Translations under genes and position numbers: made by a program
Assembly: GCF_030272615.1 (NCBI RefSeq)
Contig: NC_081405.1
Coordinates: 610,943,065 to 611,007,064 of the forward strand
Direction of reading: 5' to 3'
Source of the DNA: Cryptomeria japonica
Lineage: Eukaryota > Streptophyta > Pinopsida > Cupressales > Cupressaceae
Length of the DNA: 64,000 nucleotides
Shown here: in pieces, positions 33,895 through 45,458 of the stretch
Layout of the letters: every line of letters starts with the position of its first letter
How positions within the stretch are numbered: position 1 is the stretch's first letter
The notes under the pieces: generated by a model
Told to the model about the DNA's origin: nothing
The model's input: the letters and a program-made list of their open reading frames with translations, nothing else
The model's database searches: none

Positions 33895-35480
33895 AAGAGT
33901 GTCAAGTCTCCCATCTTTAGGTGCCTTAAAAGGTTTTCACCCTCAGATGCATCCTTTATTTTTACTTTTTTGTGATCTATTGCTGCCATTGACTGTTTTT
34001 TAGTATAGATCTTTTATGTTGTTCATTTTTGTGACTAAGAGACTTGGCACTCCCCTGATTGCAGGCATCGTTACTTTGTTCACTGGTAGAGTCTATTTTT
34101 GGGTTAACGACATACAAGTAATGGATAATGCATTCATCATTTAGGAAAATTGGTATGTCATGATTTTCAGGTTCGTCCCAGTCTATGAGGTCAAGAAAGA
34201 AGTTTTAAAGAATCATTAGGTGGATCAAGTTTAGCTATTGTAAGTGTTAAGATGGAGGTATCATCATGGTGGATGGGGTGTTAAAGAAGTTAAGGAATTT
34301 ATCAAGGTCTTCGATGGTATCATCTTCTGTGTAGACTTGCTCGTAATGTCACTGCTCATTTTCTTTGGCATCATAGATATTTTGTGGACCAAATTCAAGT
34401 GGTCTAGGTTCTATGTCGTGTTCTTCTTGAGAGATGGGTGTATGATTGTCATTTGTAGTAATATCTTCAGTAACATTGGAATAGCTGCCCCATTCATAGT
34501 CATTTGAATCAGTCTCAGAGGTATTATCCCAAATTCTGGTAGTGTTGTGGACGGGTATGTTGTAGGGTGAAAACAGGTCTTTGATGATTGATACAAGTCT
34601 GATAGTTTTCTCTGATTCTCTATCAGATCCTGCCTCCACTCTTTGCATTTGTTCATATATTGTCTCTCCTTGGGGAGGAATGATGTTATCAAGAAGAGAT
34701 TCCTCTTTTTTGGACACTGGTTCTTGAACATGATGTACTTCGGTAGTAGATGCTTCCTTCTTTTGATTGATGGGTTTCTCTTGATGTTGCTTTCTTTCTT
34801 GATCTTCACGTTCTTTGCATATTATCTCTACTAACTCAACTAGTGCCTCTTGCCAAGAGTCCTTCTTGTATTTCTTCTTTGCCTTCCACTGAGGTTTTTG
34901 GTATTTTCTTGGTGTCTTCCTTGGTTGTAGAGTGTATTCGTAGCCCAATCCTATTTTGTCTTTACTGAATTGTGAAGGAGGATCTAGTGGTTTTGTGACG
35001 CACTCCTTACATTTGCTGATAGGTCCTTTGCCATTGTATCCCATTTGTTGCATGATCAAGTAACCTTTTCCATACAGGTGTGCTGGTATAGCTACCTCCA
35101 TAGTAGCCACTCTGTCTTCTTCCTCATCCTTGTATAGCCAACTAAGGATGTCTTTCTCTTCTGATTCATGTGCTAGAGTGCCTAGTTGGATAAATTTGCC
35201 ATCAAACTTGGTGATGGGTTGGGTTACTTGATGTGTTGATGTTGTAGGTAATCCATGAGATTTTGGTGATGCTGGTAAGTTGGCTAAACACAAAGGTTCC
35301 AAAGAGTATTCTCCCATGCCTTGCTCTTTGATTTTCATTTTCTGCTTGAAATCCATAGATAGTGATTTAGACTTTTCTTGCTGAATAGTTGGTGCTAAGG
35401 AACTTTGTTTTTCTCTATTATGTGGAACCAAGCTATCTTGGGCTACCCCCATAGCATTAAAATGTTGGAAAGGGTTATGA
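33895..35480 (-). pseudogene. G3 protease-RT linker with G-patch-like segment
   Basis: A long, highly charged linker (mostly open 34349-35480) between protease and RT. It starts with KIPYNGQET-type sequence, then GKGYLIMQQMGYNGKGPISK (G-patch-like), a Lys-rich stretch (KAKKKYKKDSWQEALVELVE), a Glu/Gln-rich segment and an acidic tail DNHTPISQEEHDIEPRPLE. Long linkers of this kind occur in large Tat/Ogre-type elements. Its role is not known to me. Confidence 0.65.
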
Positions 35481-36032
35481 TCTGCTGATATAGAAGTCTC
35501 TTGCCCATTGTAGGGGATCTTAACACACTGATGATAAGTACAAGGTACTGCTTGCATTTCATGTATCCAAGGTCGACCCAATAAGATATTATATGTGAGG
35601 TCTATGTCTAAGACTTGGAACATAGTGTCCTTTTGTATTGGTCCTACTTGATTTTGGCAGCATTACTGTTCCTTTAGATGATCTTTCTTCATCATCATAT
35701 GCTCTGATAGTGATCTTTTTGTGTGGATCAATAGATTGCTTAGAGAAGCCTAATGCACGGATAAGTTTCAAGGTACAGATATTGAGTCTAGCTCCTCCAT
35801 TTATTAATACTCTTTTGACTCAATGTTTGTAGACCAAGACTTCCATGTGGAGTGGAGTATTGTGTGGATGGCTCAATGAGATATTATCATGCTCAGAAAA
35901 TGTAAGGTTATGAGGCCCTGTCATATGAGCCACCATGGCTTGGAATTTATCAACATCCAGATCTTGAGGTACATTTGTTTCCAATAGTTCTTGTTCCAAG
36001 ATGTCCTTGTGTTTTGGAGAAAGTTTTAGCAA
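35481..36032 (-). pseudogene. G3 retropepsin with D-to-N active site (frameshifted)
   Basis: Reads VKRVLINGGARLNICTLKLI around 35770-35820, where the active-site motif should be L-I-D-G-G. The codon is AAT instead of GAT, so the catalytic aspartate is lost by a G to A change. After YDDEERSSKGTVMLP a frameshift near 35600-35640 leads to LDIDLTYNILLGRPWIHEM, the conserved C-terminal protease motif, which is intact. A stop lies before VKRVL. Confidence 0.85.
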
Positions 36033-36047
36033 TTCTAGTATGGATAT

Positions 36048-38036
36048 CTAAGCAGAAGTTTTGCGCAATTGACTGACTAGATCATATTGAATCTTGGGTA
36101 TGATGTTTATTATTGACGTATGCCCCTTCAAGACATATTTTTGAGCTCTAGTTGTTACATTGACGAATTCATGTTCATGCTTGTCTTTGATTGTGATGAC
36201 ATTTACTTGATTTTCCTCAGTTGATATATGATTGATGGTGTTATTGTATATATGATTGATACAAGCTCCACGTGTATCATTTGAGGTTGAAGCTCCATCC
36301 TTGTTGTAGTTGGGAAGAGGATTCTTAAAGGCTCCATGGTCATTGTTTGTCTTGAGAGCATTAACTATTAAATTGCCTCCATCAATCATGTCTTGAACAA
36401 TGTTTTTCAGTCTCATGCCATCATTTTTTTGATGACCTTTGTTGCAATGAAAATCACAAAAGTGTGAGTCATTCCACCAGGGTGGTTTGATTTGTGGTTT
36501 AAAGTTGTTGATTTCTAGTAAGGAGATAATTTTGTTTGCTAGGAGTTCTCTGAATGCTGACTCCAATGATTGCCCTAATGGTGTGTAGACACATTTTGGA
36601 AAGTTTTTGTTGTTTTGGTTGTTGTAGTTTGTATTAGGTCCTCGATTGGTGTTATTGCTTTAGGTATTGTTGGTGTTGTTTGTGTTGACATGATCTTGAT
36701 TAGTGTTAGGTGCATATGTGTTAGTGCCCTAGTTAGCACCTTTTGGATTCTTCGTAGCTTGAGGATTACCTGATAATGCTAGCATTGGTTGCTTGGATTT
36801 TGCATCATTTGATTCATTTCCTCCTTCATTTCCATTGATTTTGTTTTTGTCCAGAATCTGGATTTGTCTAAGTTATTGTTGTTTTGGTTGTTGTAGTTGC
36901 ATGAACTTGTTCCTTCTTTAAAGAATTTCAATGTTCCTTTCTTGACACATGCTTCCTCTACTTGGATGCCATTTTCAATCAATTTGGCAAAAGATGGTAT
37001 GCATTGAAGTTTGAGTATGTAACTCATTTCACTATTCAATTTGTCGATGAAAATTTCCATCTTTTCCTTTTTGCGCACATCTCGAGGATATCTTGAAACC
37101 ATACATCGTCAACGTTGAAGGAATACCATGAATGTTTCATTGTTTTTATTTTTGGTATTACAGACATCTAGCATAGTTATAGCATGTTGAATGTTATAGG
37201 AATATTGAGTTATGAATTTGTTGACTAATTCATCGAATGATCTGACAGGAGGTGTGATTTTGGATAACCATTCCATTGTTTGTCCTCCCAAGGTTCTTGG
37301 GAACAACCTCATCAAATATGTGTCATCATGGGCAAATTCAAGACTCATGGTACAAAATTCCCAAACATGATCATGAGGATTGCTTTTCCCATCATATTTG
37401 TCAACTTTTGGAATATCAGAGTTTGGTGGAAAAGGTACAATGTTTAACCGTCTATCAAAAGGATAAGGACAAATTTCAGTCAAGGAGTACCGTACTGTTG
37501 TCCCTTGTTGCATGTCTTGCATTTGTCTCTGCAACATTTGCATTTGCTGAGTGAGAGCAATCAAAGGTGCATTTGCCTGCCGAGGGAAGAGTTCTTCCCT
37601 CACATTATTTCTAAGCTGAAATGGTGTGTGGTGGGGTATTTTTTGCTCAAGGTTGTTTTGCTCGGGCAAATTTTGTTCTGGTAGATTTTGCTCAGGTATG
37701 TTTTGTTCAGGGTCATGTGCTTCCTCCTCTCTTTGTCATTCTTGATAGTCATAATGTCGATATCCTATTCTAAATATGTCAGTGTCAAAGTCTTTAGGGA
37801 GTTTAACTCCTTTTCTTGTGAGAATGAGTAGATATTTTTTATTTGTTGTTTTCCATGAGTCTTTCGACAAGTTTTTGAAATGAAGTGCTTTCTTGGTACT
37901 CTTGGACGAGTTCCTTAGAAATTTTGGTGTCCTCTAGATTTGGACACTCGAAAGGATTTGATAATCTTTGATTCATACTGGACTCTGGTTGCATTTCATT
38001 TTGTTTTTTTCGTTGAGAGCGAGTAACAACGGGCAT
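36048..38036 (-). pseudogene. gag: G3 gag (frameshifted)
   Basis: N-terminus MPVVTRSQRKKQNEMQPESS (start 38036), then a shifted frame with a Gln-rich helical stretch (ALTQQMQMLQRQMQDMQQG) and the capsid core PKVDKYDGKSNPHDHVWEFC ... LMRLFPRTLGGQTMEWLSKI ... FDELVNKFITQYS, a clear Retrotrans_gag match. A Trp codon in the FLQRW..-type position is now TGA. After another frame change CDFHCNKGHQKNDGMRLKNI is the C-terminal zinc-type segment with its last Cys replaced by Gly. Gag forms the capsid and packages the RNA. Confidence 0.88.
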
Positions 38037-38888
38037 CTAGTAGAAGCTTTCTGTGACAAAAGGAATGAACTCCTCTTCGATGTTTTGTTCAGGGGTTGGT
38101 GGTTCAAATCAGGGTATGTTGTAAGTGATGCACTCTTCAGGGAATAAGGCCAGATTGATCTTTCCTCCTTGATTTAGGCATTGACTGAATGCTTATTTTT
38201 GATAGAATGCTCTACTCCTCAATGGTTCCTTGTCAAATTCATTGGTTTTGTCTTGAAGATACAAGCGGATATGACGAAGGAAAGTTCGATGAGATTTGAA
38301 GAGTTGGTGATTGATGTATAAAAATTTATTCCATTTGGCAAGTTTCAGACAACTGGGTTGTTATTTCCTCAACTTAGTGTTATGATAAATACTCTTTCTT
38401 CTTAGAATATGAGGATTAGTCATGCACAAGTGATCAATGGTTTCCTTTGATTTTTTTTGGATTCAGTTAGCTTGTTTGGAAACTCAAGATTTACTTTATC
38501 AAATGAAGGTTTAGATGCCCCCTCATGACAAAGTGTGTCAAATGATATGGAACACGAGCTTTCTCGATATGGAAACTCAATTTGATAACTTGGAGTTTTT
38601 TTAAAACAAATGTGTTTTTGGATAGAAATCTTTTTTATTGAAGGACCCATTGATACTTGTGATGAGGTTTCCTGATTTTGATAGGAGAGATGTGTTTTAT
38701 CTTGCGACTAGTTTTCAAATTTTGGCAACTTTGTTTGACGGAAAACTTGCTTTGAATATAGGTTTTGATACTCTGTTTTGTTTTTCTGTTTGATGAAGTT
38801 TAGGCTGAGGAAGGAAAGCTTTCTAAACTATTTTCAGATTTTTCAAAAATAGCCTCTGTTTTGCCCCCTGTTTTCTTTTTTTTTGTTA

Positions 38889-39262
38889 TGCACTAAGACA
38901 GCAATGCAATGCACTACTAAATTTGCTCAACACGCTAGAGAATAGACTACACGTGCTAAGCTACCCTCTATGACGTGCTAACTAGTTTGTTTTGGATTAT
39001 CCTTGGTCTAAAAAGTTATGCTCTAATATGCATTGTTAATGCACTAACTGTTGGTCTCTATGTGCTAACTCTCAATCCCCACGCACTAAGTTGTTGCTTC
39101 AATGTGCTAGAATGTTTTCAAAAAGTGCTACTTTTAAACTGCTAGTTTTGGATTTTGATGAAGCGCTAAAGTACATACTTAATGTGCTAAGGTGAAGGTT
39201 GAGTGCGCTAAAGGATGGTTTCCACATGCTAAGAAGTTGCTCTTATGTGCTAAACTATCCTG
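38889..39262 (+). repeat. Motif array TGCGCTAA and decayed variants, block 1
   Basis: About fifteen copies of YGCRCTAA (ATGCACTAAG, CGTGCTAAC, AGCGCTAAAG, GTGCGCTAAAGG and others) at irregular spacing. Most variants differ by C to T or G to A inside GCGC. Confidence 0.7.
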
Positions 39263-40768
39263 ATAGTTTAACTTGGTTGTTTTTCTGCAATTTTAGAATT
39301 TTATTTTCAATGATGATGGATGATTTTCTAAAGTAATAAATGAAAGCATAACACAAAAGAGACAACCATTTTGCTTAGTCTAAACAATGAGTGTATGTTC
39401 TACAAGGATGTGTTCAAATCCTCAATGTTTTAATAGGTTTAGATACAACAACATACAATTTAGTCAGACTCTTTATTCAAGGGTCATAAGTAATATCATA
39501 GCCCACTAGTCTTGATACTCCGTTAGCTCAAACAACCTTGTCACCCCCTAGGGGGCACTCACTTTTTTGCCTTTTGCCAGAAATTAACCCAAAGTGAATT
39601 GTTTCACATTTGAGTAGTTATCTTGGGAGATATATGGTGAGTGATCTTGGGGGCGTATTCTTCCCCACCCTTGCACTATGATATTACAAATGTCTAGATA
39701 CTGGCTTGGTTCAAAGTCTTTATGCTAAAGTTCGTAATCAGGCTTCCTGTTCTCCCGTCGGTGATAAACTCCCTCAGGAGGCTTCCCAACCTTTAGAACA
39801 AAGGATTTAAGTATCTCAAGGATACTAGGGGAAGGCTAATCGCTACGCGCAATCGTTGAAAAGGACTTTCATCACTTTCCACTTTTGATTATAGTGGGTT
39901 GGAACACTTGGCGTCAAAGCCGTTTCCCACTTGGATCATTCCCTTCACACCGGCCAAAGAATGGCTTTAAGAGTTTTTCAACCCCTCGGGAAGGCAGTCC
40001 TGCTAAAAAATTTAATGCAATAAACACTTAAAGCATAAGAGTGGTCTGGCTTTTTGATCATCTAGTTAAGGGGAGAGCATATTCCTTCCACTTTCGTAGC
40101 AAAGCAAACAAGTGTTATTTTTAACTTTTCATTGCAATGATTTGTTAAAATCTATACGGAGATGTTGCTCCACAAAAACATGGTGTTTATTTTATCCCTT
40201 TAAAGCAATGATTTTCTGATCTAGGAAAATAGCCTGGTCAACAAAGCAACTTCGAATTTTGGTCAACAAAAGAAATCGATCAAAAGGGGAAGATCTTCCC
40301 TCTTTAATTGTGAATGAACTTGGACATGTGTAGTTCTTTTAATTTGCAAAAATTGAAGTGGATCCTTTTATGCACCAAAGGATGGTGAAGTTCTTTTTAA
40401 ACCCCTTTGTTTACAACAATAAAAAGATTTGTCTTGTTCTTTTTATAGCCTAAAGTGAAAAATTTTCTCCTAGAAAAAGCAAGAAAGATGTTTTTTTTTT
40501 GGTTCTTTTTATTTTCCCAAAATAAGGTGAGTTCAATTTTATCCAACAAGAATTAAAAGAATCTAAAATTTTAACCAACTCTAACTAAGTTAGTAAAAAT
40601 TTTAACTATTGTAATTCTTAGACTAAAACTAAGCTCCACCTGCAAGAAATTGTCAAAAAATCCTGCAAAATACCAATCAAAACAGTTAGAAAAACATTTG
40701 TTCTTGTGGACTTCTACAAGTCTAGATTTAACCTTGGTTACAAATTAATTTTTTCTTTATGTCTGTGA

Positions 40769-41040
40769 TGCGCTACAGAAAAGACTGTATGCACCATAGG
40801 ATAATCGGGATGCACTATCAGACAAACACGATGCGCTGAAATGTTTTTTGAATGCGCTGCTCTGTTAAGTTCCTGCGTTGAGACCTATAGGAAAAATCTT
40901 AAAAATTCTATGCACTAACTGATGGTCTGCACACACTAGGAAATGAGTCCCACATGCCGAATAGTGCGCTGGATGTGCTGGAATGTTAACCAGATGCGCT
41001 AAAGGATGTTCCCCACGCGCTGATTCTTGTTTCCTGCGTA
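40769..41040 (+). repeat. Motif array ATGCGCTRA, block 2
   Basis: About ten copies (ATGCGCTACAG, ATGCGCTGAAA, GTGCGCTGG, ATGCGCTAAAGG, CGCGCTGATT) close to the primer-binding site. Same motif as block 1, and inverted relative to 19852-20260. Confidence 0.7.
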
Positions 41041-41085
41041 CCTGCAAAAGTGATTAAATTTAAAAACCGATTTGATTAATGGGGT

Positions 41086-41106
41086 CAAGCCCCATGGTGG
41101 GCGCCA
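41086..41106 (-). other. G3 primer-binding site, tRNA-Lys type
   Basis: Minus-strand TGGCGCCCACCATGGGGCTT starts four bases inside the LTR end. From memory the plant tRNA-Lys complement is TGGCGCCCACCGTGGGGCTC; the visible differences are CG to CA and CG to TG, the decay type seen elsewhere in the window. Confidence 0.85.
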
Positions 41107-41110
41107 AAAA

Positions 41111-42600
41111 TGTATGCAGGAAAAGCGAGGATATGAAGCTCAGAATGTGAAAAATGATGTTCAAAGAGCTTGTCCACACACCCACAGGACTTCTTGATGC
41201 AAGTTATGGAGTTAGGAAGAATGACTCAACTTCCCAAGGTATGTTACATGGTTCTCTATCTCACAAGGTCCCTCAAGTCAATGCTTTTGCTCTCAGATCA
41301 CTGAGCAAAGTGGCTTAGGGATGACGAATGGAAGAATGAGGGATGTTTTAGATTGATTTTAACATGAAAATGCATCCTATTTATGCATGGTTCTACCAAT
41401 GATCTAAAACTAGATTATAAGATGACAAGGTTAGTAGCAATACTATCCTAACATGATATACTAGTTATATGATTTAAGCTAATGATAATATAAATGCTCT
41501 AAAATGCTTATTAGATTAATTCCTATTATAAAGAGGGGCTAGATGTATTGATAAAATTGAGCATAAATGAGATACTAAAAGCTTCTTTTTTTTTTCAAAT
41601 GGAGAAATGAGAGCTCTATTTATAGGGAAAATAGGGCAATGGATGGTCAAGATTGGAGGAGTTAATCAAGGTTCAGGATTGAAAGTTATCAATCCATGTT
41701 TACAATTTCCACCAATGAAATGGTGACAATTATCAACATAAGACTGCTTGAGAGGAGAGGTAAGAAGCATTAAATGCTTGAGAAGACCTCATGGTTACCT
41801 TAGAAGGTAAGGGTTAAGGTTAGGTTAGGGTTATCTAATGGATAAAGCTTTTACCCAAGGGGTAAACTCTTGTGCAAAGGTTAAAGGGATAACCATGGTC
41901 AAAACAATGAATGCTTGATGAGACCCCTTGGTTAGATGAGGGTTGGGTTAGGCAAAAAGTCTATAACCATACCACTAAGGGTTAGTTAACCATTAATGGT
42001 TTGAAGACTTTGGAGATAAATTTGTAAGAGTCCTTCCAAATTTGGGGGTATTCAACAAGTTAGCTTGTTGAAGGTTGAAGGCATAAAGGCTTTAATTCCT
42101 TTTGAAGACTTTACTCCAAATTTGAAAAGTGACCTCCTCAAATTTAGGGAAAAGGGATAATGGATGGGTTTAGGCTAATTGATTAGGATTAGATGGATTC
42201 TAGATGAATTTAGGAAGAGGATTAGGATGCAAGTGGGAGATGTAGGATTTTGCAAGTGGGTGGGGAAAATAGAATTTAATTAAAATAAATTGCTCTATTT
42301 CAATTTGGTTGCAAGTTGGGAAATTAAATAAATTAGATTTATTTAACTGGGGTAAACTATTTAATTAAATGTAAATTTAATTAAAAGTTGAGAGAAGGGA
42401 TTTAATTAAATAAAATGATTTATTCAATTAAATGATGTAAAAGGCTTAAGTGAATCTAAATAAATAAAGTGAGTAATTTATTTAATTAAATAGAAGAATG
42501 CGGGTGATTTAGTAAATTAGATTTATCTAAAATAGAGGAATGATAATAAAATGAACATTAAATATTCATTTAGGAATATGTTTATTTTTATATGTCTATA
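41111..42600 (-). repeat. G3 5' LTR
   Basis: 1,490 bp direct repeat of 17749-19232. Its plus-strand end TATGTCTATA has lost the terminal CA still present in the other copy. It is followed by the GGTAT target duplication. Confidence 0.95.
41615..41624 (-). promoter_or_regulatory. G3 LTR TATA box
   Basis: Minus-strand CTATAAATAG, a near-ideal plant TATA box, conserved in both LTRs. Leftward transcription would begin some 25-30 bp downstream, leaving about 470 bp of transcribed LTR before the PBS. Confidence 0.65.
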
Positions 42601-43159
42601 GGTATAATTAAGAAAGGTGTTTATGATATCGAATCCTCTTCCTCTAAGATAGTTTCATGGGAAAGGCACATTTTAGGAGAAATATCATTCTTCAAATCTT
42701 CATTTAGAACACGGGAGAGTTTTGAAGGAATTGTTAACAACTCTTTTTTGTACTAAAATGTTCTCATGGATAGGAGTATATTTAAGAGGGATAAATTGAA
42801 ACAACGGAGGCTAACCCATTACCACATCTATGAAATGAATGCATTTTGACAAAAAAATTCCTCTCTCAAATGAAAAATAGAAAAAAAAATGTCCAATTTT
42901 GTGATGCTTTTACCAATGAAAACACTCTAAATTTTGATTTAGAAAATGAGATCTATAAGTGAAAACTATTCCCAAATCAAATCTAAAATAATTAATCCAA
43001 ACTAAGGAATCGACAAGTTCAATTTTGAATTTAAAAATTAAAGTTTTGGTGAAATGAACCTCTAAATTTTTAAAATTTGCAAGGAAATCGAACTTGTAAA
43101 TGAAAAATTCCATACGCACTCAAATCTGAGAACATAAATCATAATTAAAGGTGTTTCAT
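42601..43159 (-). other. G2 leader and start of its polyprotein
   Basis: Begins with the GGTAT target duplication of G3. Near the PBS it carries leader sequence similar to that of G1 (CATTTACAAGTT ... AAAATTGAACTTGT on the minus strand). Farther left, near 42740, it reads HENILVQKRVVNNSF, one unit of the G2 repeat series, with stops. Confidence 0.6.
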
Positions 43160-43172
43160 GGTAGGTTCACCA
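43160..43172 (-). other. G2 primer-binding site
   Basis: Minus-strand TGGTGAACCTACC three bases from the LTR end. The first nine bases equal those of G1. Confidence 0.7.
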
Positions 43173-43175
43173 AAA

Positions 43176-44826
43176 TGTGATGTATGAAAATGGAATCAAG
43201 TGTCTAAGACCTAATCTCACTCCCATGCACTCGTTGGAATATGAAAGAGCCTAAGGAGATGATTCACTTTGACTTCTTCTTGCAAGAGAGAGTCAAGGTA
43301 TATCTTTAGGGTTTCTATTCCTTTGCTTCTATGAAGAGGAGATGTGCAAACTGCAATGTGATAATCAACTAGGCTAGGGGATGAACAAAATGCAAACACA
43401 AACTAAAAATGCAGAAACTTGTAGATCTGAAACTGAGAGACTGAGTACAAAGTAGAAAGAGTGGCACCTATCACTGAAATCTGATGCTGACTATGTAGGA
43501 CCAAGAGGCTATGCCTTGGTTCTTGGATTTTGAGGAGGTAGCTAATCTTCTAGAATCCAGATCATGACACACTAAGATGCAGATCTGCCAAAACTATTGA
43601 GAAACACAGAGGACCAGGGTACCACGCCATGTTCTTAGACCAAGAGGCTATGCCCTAGTCCCATAAAACTATGGTCTGATTTGGGGATTGAGTCTGCACC
43701 TATGTGTTCTATGAGTTTCAAAATTCATGTGTTCGTCAGATCTTTGTACCTGCACTTGCAACCTAAAAAAATGGTTTCTAAGCGGCTATATTGGGTTTTA
43801 CCTTAGTCAAACCCCTTGTTTTGGTAATTTCCACCTCCACAAATATCCAATATTGTATTGAAAATGAGTGTACAAGAATCTTGGGTGTATGCAAAATCCT
43901 AAATGAACAAGAAAGTAGATCTAGAGTTCTACCCTAGGCTTTGGAGACTAAACCCTAAAAGAGTGTAAATATAAATGTAAATGCTTCAAATCACAAATGC
44001 AATAATGGATCTAAAGAATGATTATAAATTTGAAAATGAATGTTATGAAGCTCATACAAAGACATGAAAATAACATGAAACAATACCAAACCCTAAGGGA
44101 GAAGTACAAGTCAATCAAGAGTTGATGATCTCCTATTATTCTTCAATGTCTCCAAAGCTTCTAATTGATGTTGAAGATGATTGATGAAGACTTGATAGAT
44201 GCTTGATTTTCTAATTAAAAATTCACATAACCTGCATTATCACTTCATAAGAGGCTCCTTCAATTTCTTGTAGATGGATGCTTTAAATGAGGAAAGGATT
44301 TTCTATATGTATAAAACCCTAACTTTGTTTTTGGTCATAGGCTAACCAAGGATCAATATAATATCACAATCTTCTGGATTCAAACATTAAAATACCGCCA
44401 AGTCATGCTCCCGAAATTCATGGAGAAAATGTCAGGACCAAGAGGCCGCCTCTTGGTCTGACCAACATTTTCTCAAATTTTCGAGGAAGAATGATATCAT
44501 GATTTTAAAATGAATTCCAGAAGGATGTAGAGATTCAAGGTGTCTAGATATGTGAAATCAGGCCTTGAAGGTTGAAATAAGACATAATTAGGTTTTTTGA
44601 TGAATTAATTAATTGGAAGAATAAGATAAAAAGGGGCACACTTAGGGTAAAGGGCCCAATTTAATGATGTGTAGAGGGATGAAAGAGGACTTAATATTTA
44701 ATTAAATTAATTAATTAAATGCTTCAAAATAATTTTAAATGCAAGACGCAAGCACACTAAGGTGGGTGTTAACCTAAGCGTAAAATTGTACCACCCAATT
44801 AAGGGTGTACAATTTACGATGCTATA
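43176..44826 (-). repeat. G2 5' LTR
   Basis: 1,651 bp direct repeat of 11457-13104. It starts TGTGATG on the plus strand and is followed by GTAAC, the right target duplication. Confidence 0.9.
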
Positions 44827-45456
44827 GTAACAAGCCCTTTCAGATCTTCTTTCTGAGATAGAAAGTTTAAAAGATGATATAATACAATAATTGAATGCTT
44901 CTAGTAGAGATGAAGCTCAACCACAGAATATGGAGACCCCAAATACATACAATCAACTAGCCATTCATTAGGTTGCAAATAAAATTTTCAATCCAGAATG
45001 GTGGAGTTCGATAACTTTGCAGAGCCCCCCTTCTCCAACTCACCTTTGCATTATATCTCCCCTCTAAGGAAGGAACTTATGAAGACAAGGGAAATCAATC
45101 TCTCTTCAAATATTCCAAATCCCTTTGTTGATTCTCCAAATTGCCCATTTACTTCTTCAGACATGGGGAGAGATTCCAACACTCGTAGTCTTTTAAATGA
45201 CTATATGGATGAGGATGAGGTCCTTGAACAAGTTATGGAAACTCCTCTAGCTGGTCTTTACTCATAAGTGAAATAAAAGAGGAAGTTTGGCATCAAGAAG
45301 CTCTTTGATTGCAAAAGTATGCCTAACTTTAGTATTGACTCTCCTAAGAGAGGAATATCTTTAAGTGAGCATTGATCAATAGAGGGAGATAAGGATGGTC
45401 AAATCAAGATAACTTATTTACAGAAAGTAACGAAGAGATCATCCCTTCCTAAATAG
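44827..45456 (+). pseudogene. LINE (LN) segment 3a: ORF1 C-terminus
   Basis: Joins segment 2 in frame once G2 is removed: the codons before the site read NKSKE, and the codons after it QALSDLLSEIESLKDDIIQ. A Ser/Pro/Asp-rich region follows (SSDMGRDSNTRSLLNDYMDE) after a frame change near 45000. It closes at TAG 45454-45456, two bases before the ORF2 start codon. ORF1 would coat the LINE RNA. Confidence 0.75.
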
Positions 45457-45458
45457 AA

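Larger units (their letters stand above)
38037..41085 (-). other. G3 untranslated leader
   Basis: About 3 kb between the PBS and gag with no convincing gene. It contains two stretches rich in the motif ATGCGCTAA (38889-39262 and 40769-41040). Long leaders are usual in Tat elements. Confidence 0.65.
17749..42600 (-). mobile_element. G3: Ty3/gypsy retrotransposon, Tat lineage
   Basis: LTRs 17749-19232 and 41111-42600 are flanked by perfect GGTAT duplications (17744-17748, 42601-42605). It has a tRNA-Lys-type PBS at 41086-41106 and a PPT at 19233-19250. Domain order on the minus strand is leader, gag, protease, RT, RNase H, second (archaeal-type) RNase H, integrase; the second RNase H marks the Tat lineage. 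Downstream of integrase comes an antisense plant-mobile-domain gene. Without the X4 insertion it is about 18.6 kb. The LTRs differ less from each other than those of G2, as expected for the younger of the nested pair. Confidence 0.95.
11457..44826 (-). mobile_element. G2: LTR retrotransposon split by G3
   Basis: LTRs at 11457-13104 and 43176-44826 (1,648 and 1,651 bp) are flanked by GGAAC (11452-11456) and GTAAC (44827-44831). The PBS lies at 43160-43172 and the PPT at 13105-13117, so transcription is leftward. G2's own sequence is 11457-17748 plus 42601-44826 (about 8.5 kb). The rest is the later insertion G3. The interior has a retropepsin, a G-patch-like region and a repetitive polyprotein, but no RT or integrase. 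Like G1 it is a non-autonomous, protease-bearing element. PBS, PPT and leader similarity place G1 and G2 in one group. Confidence 0.9.
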
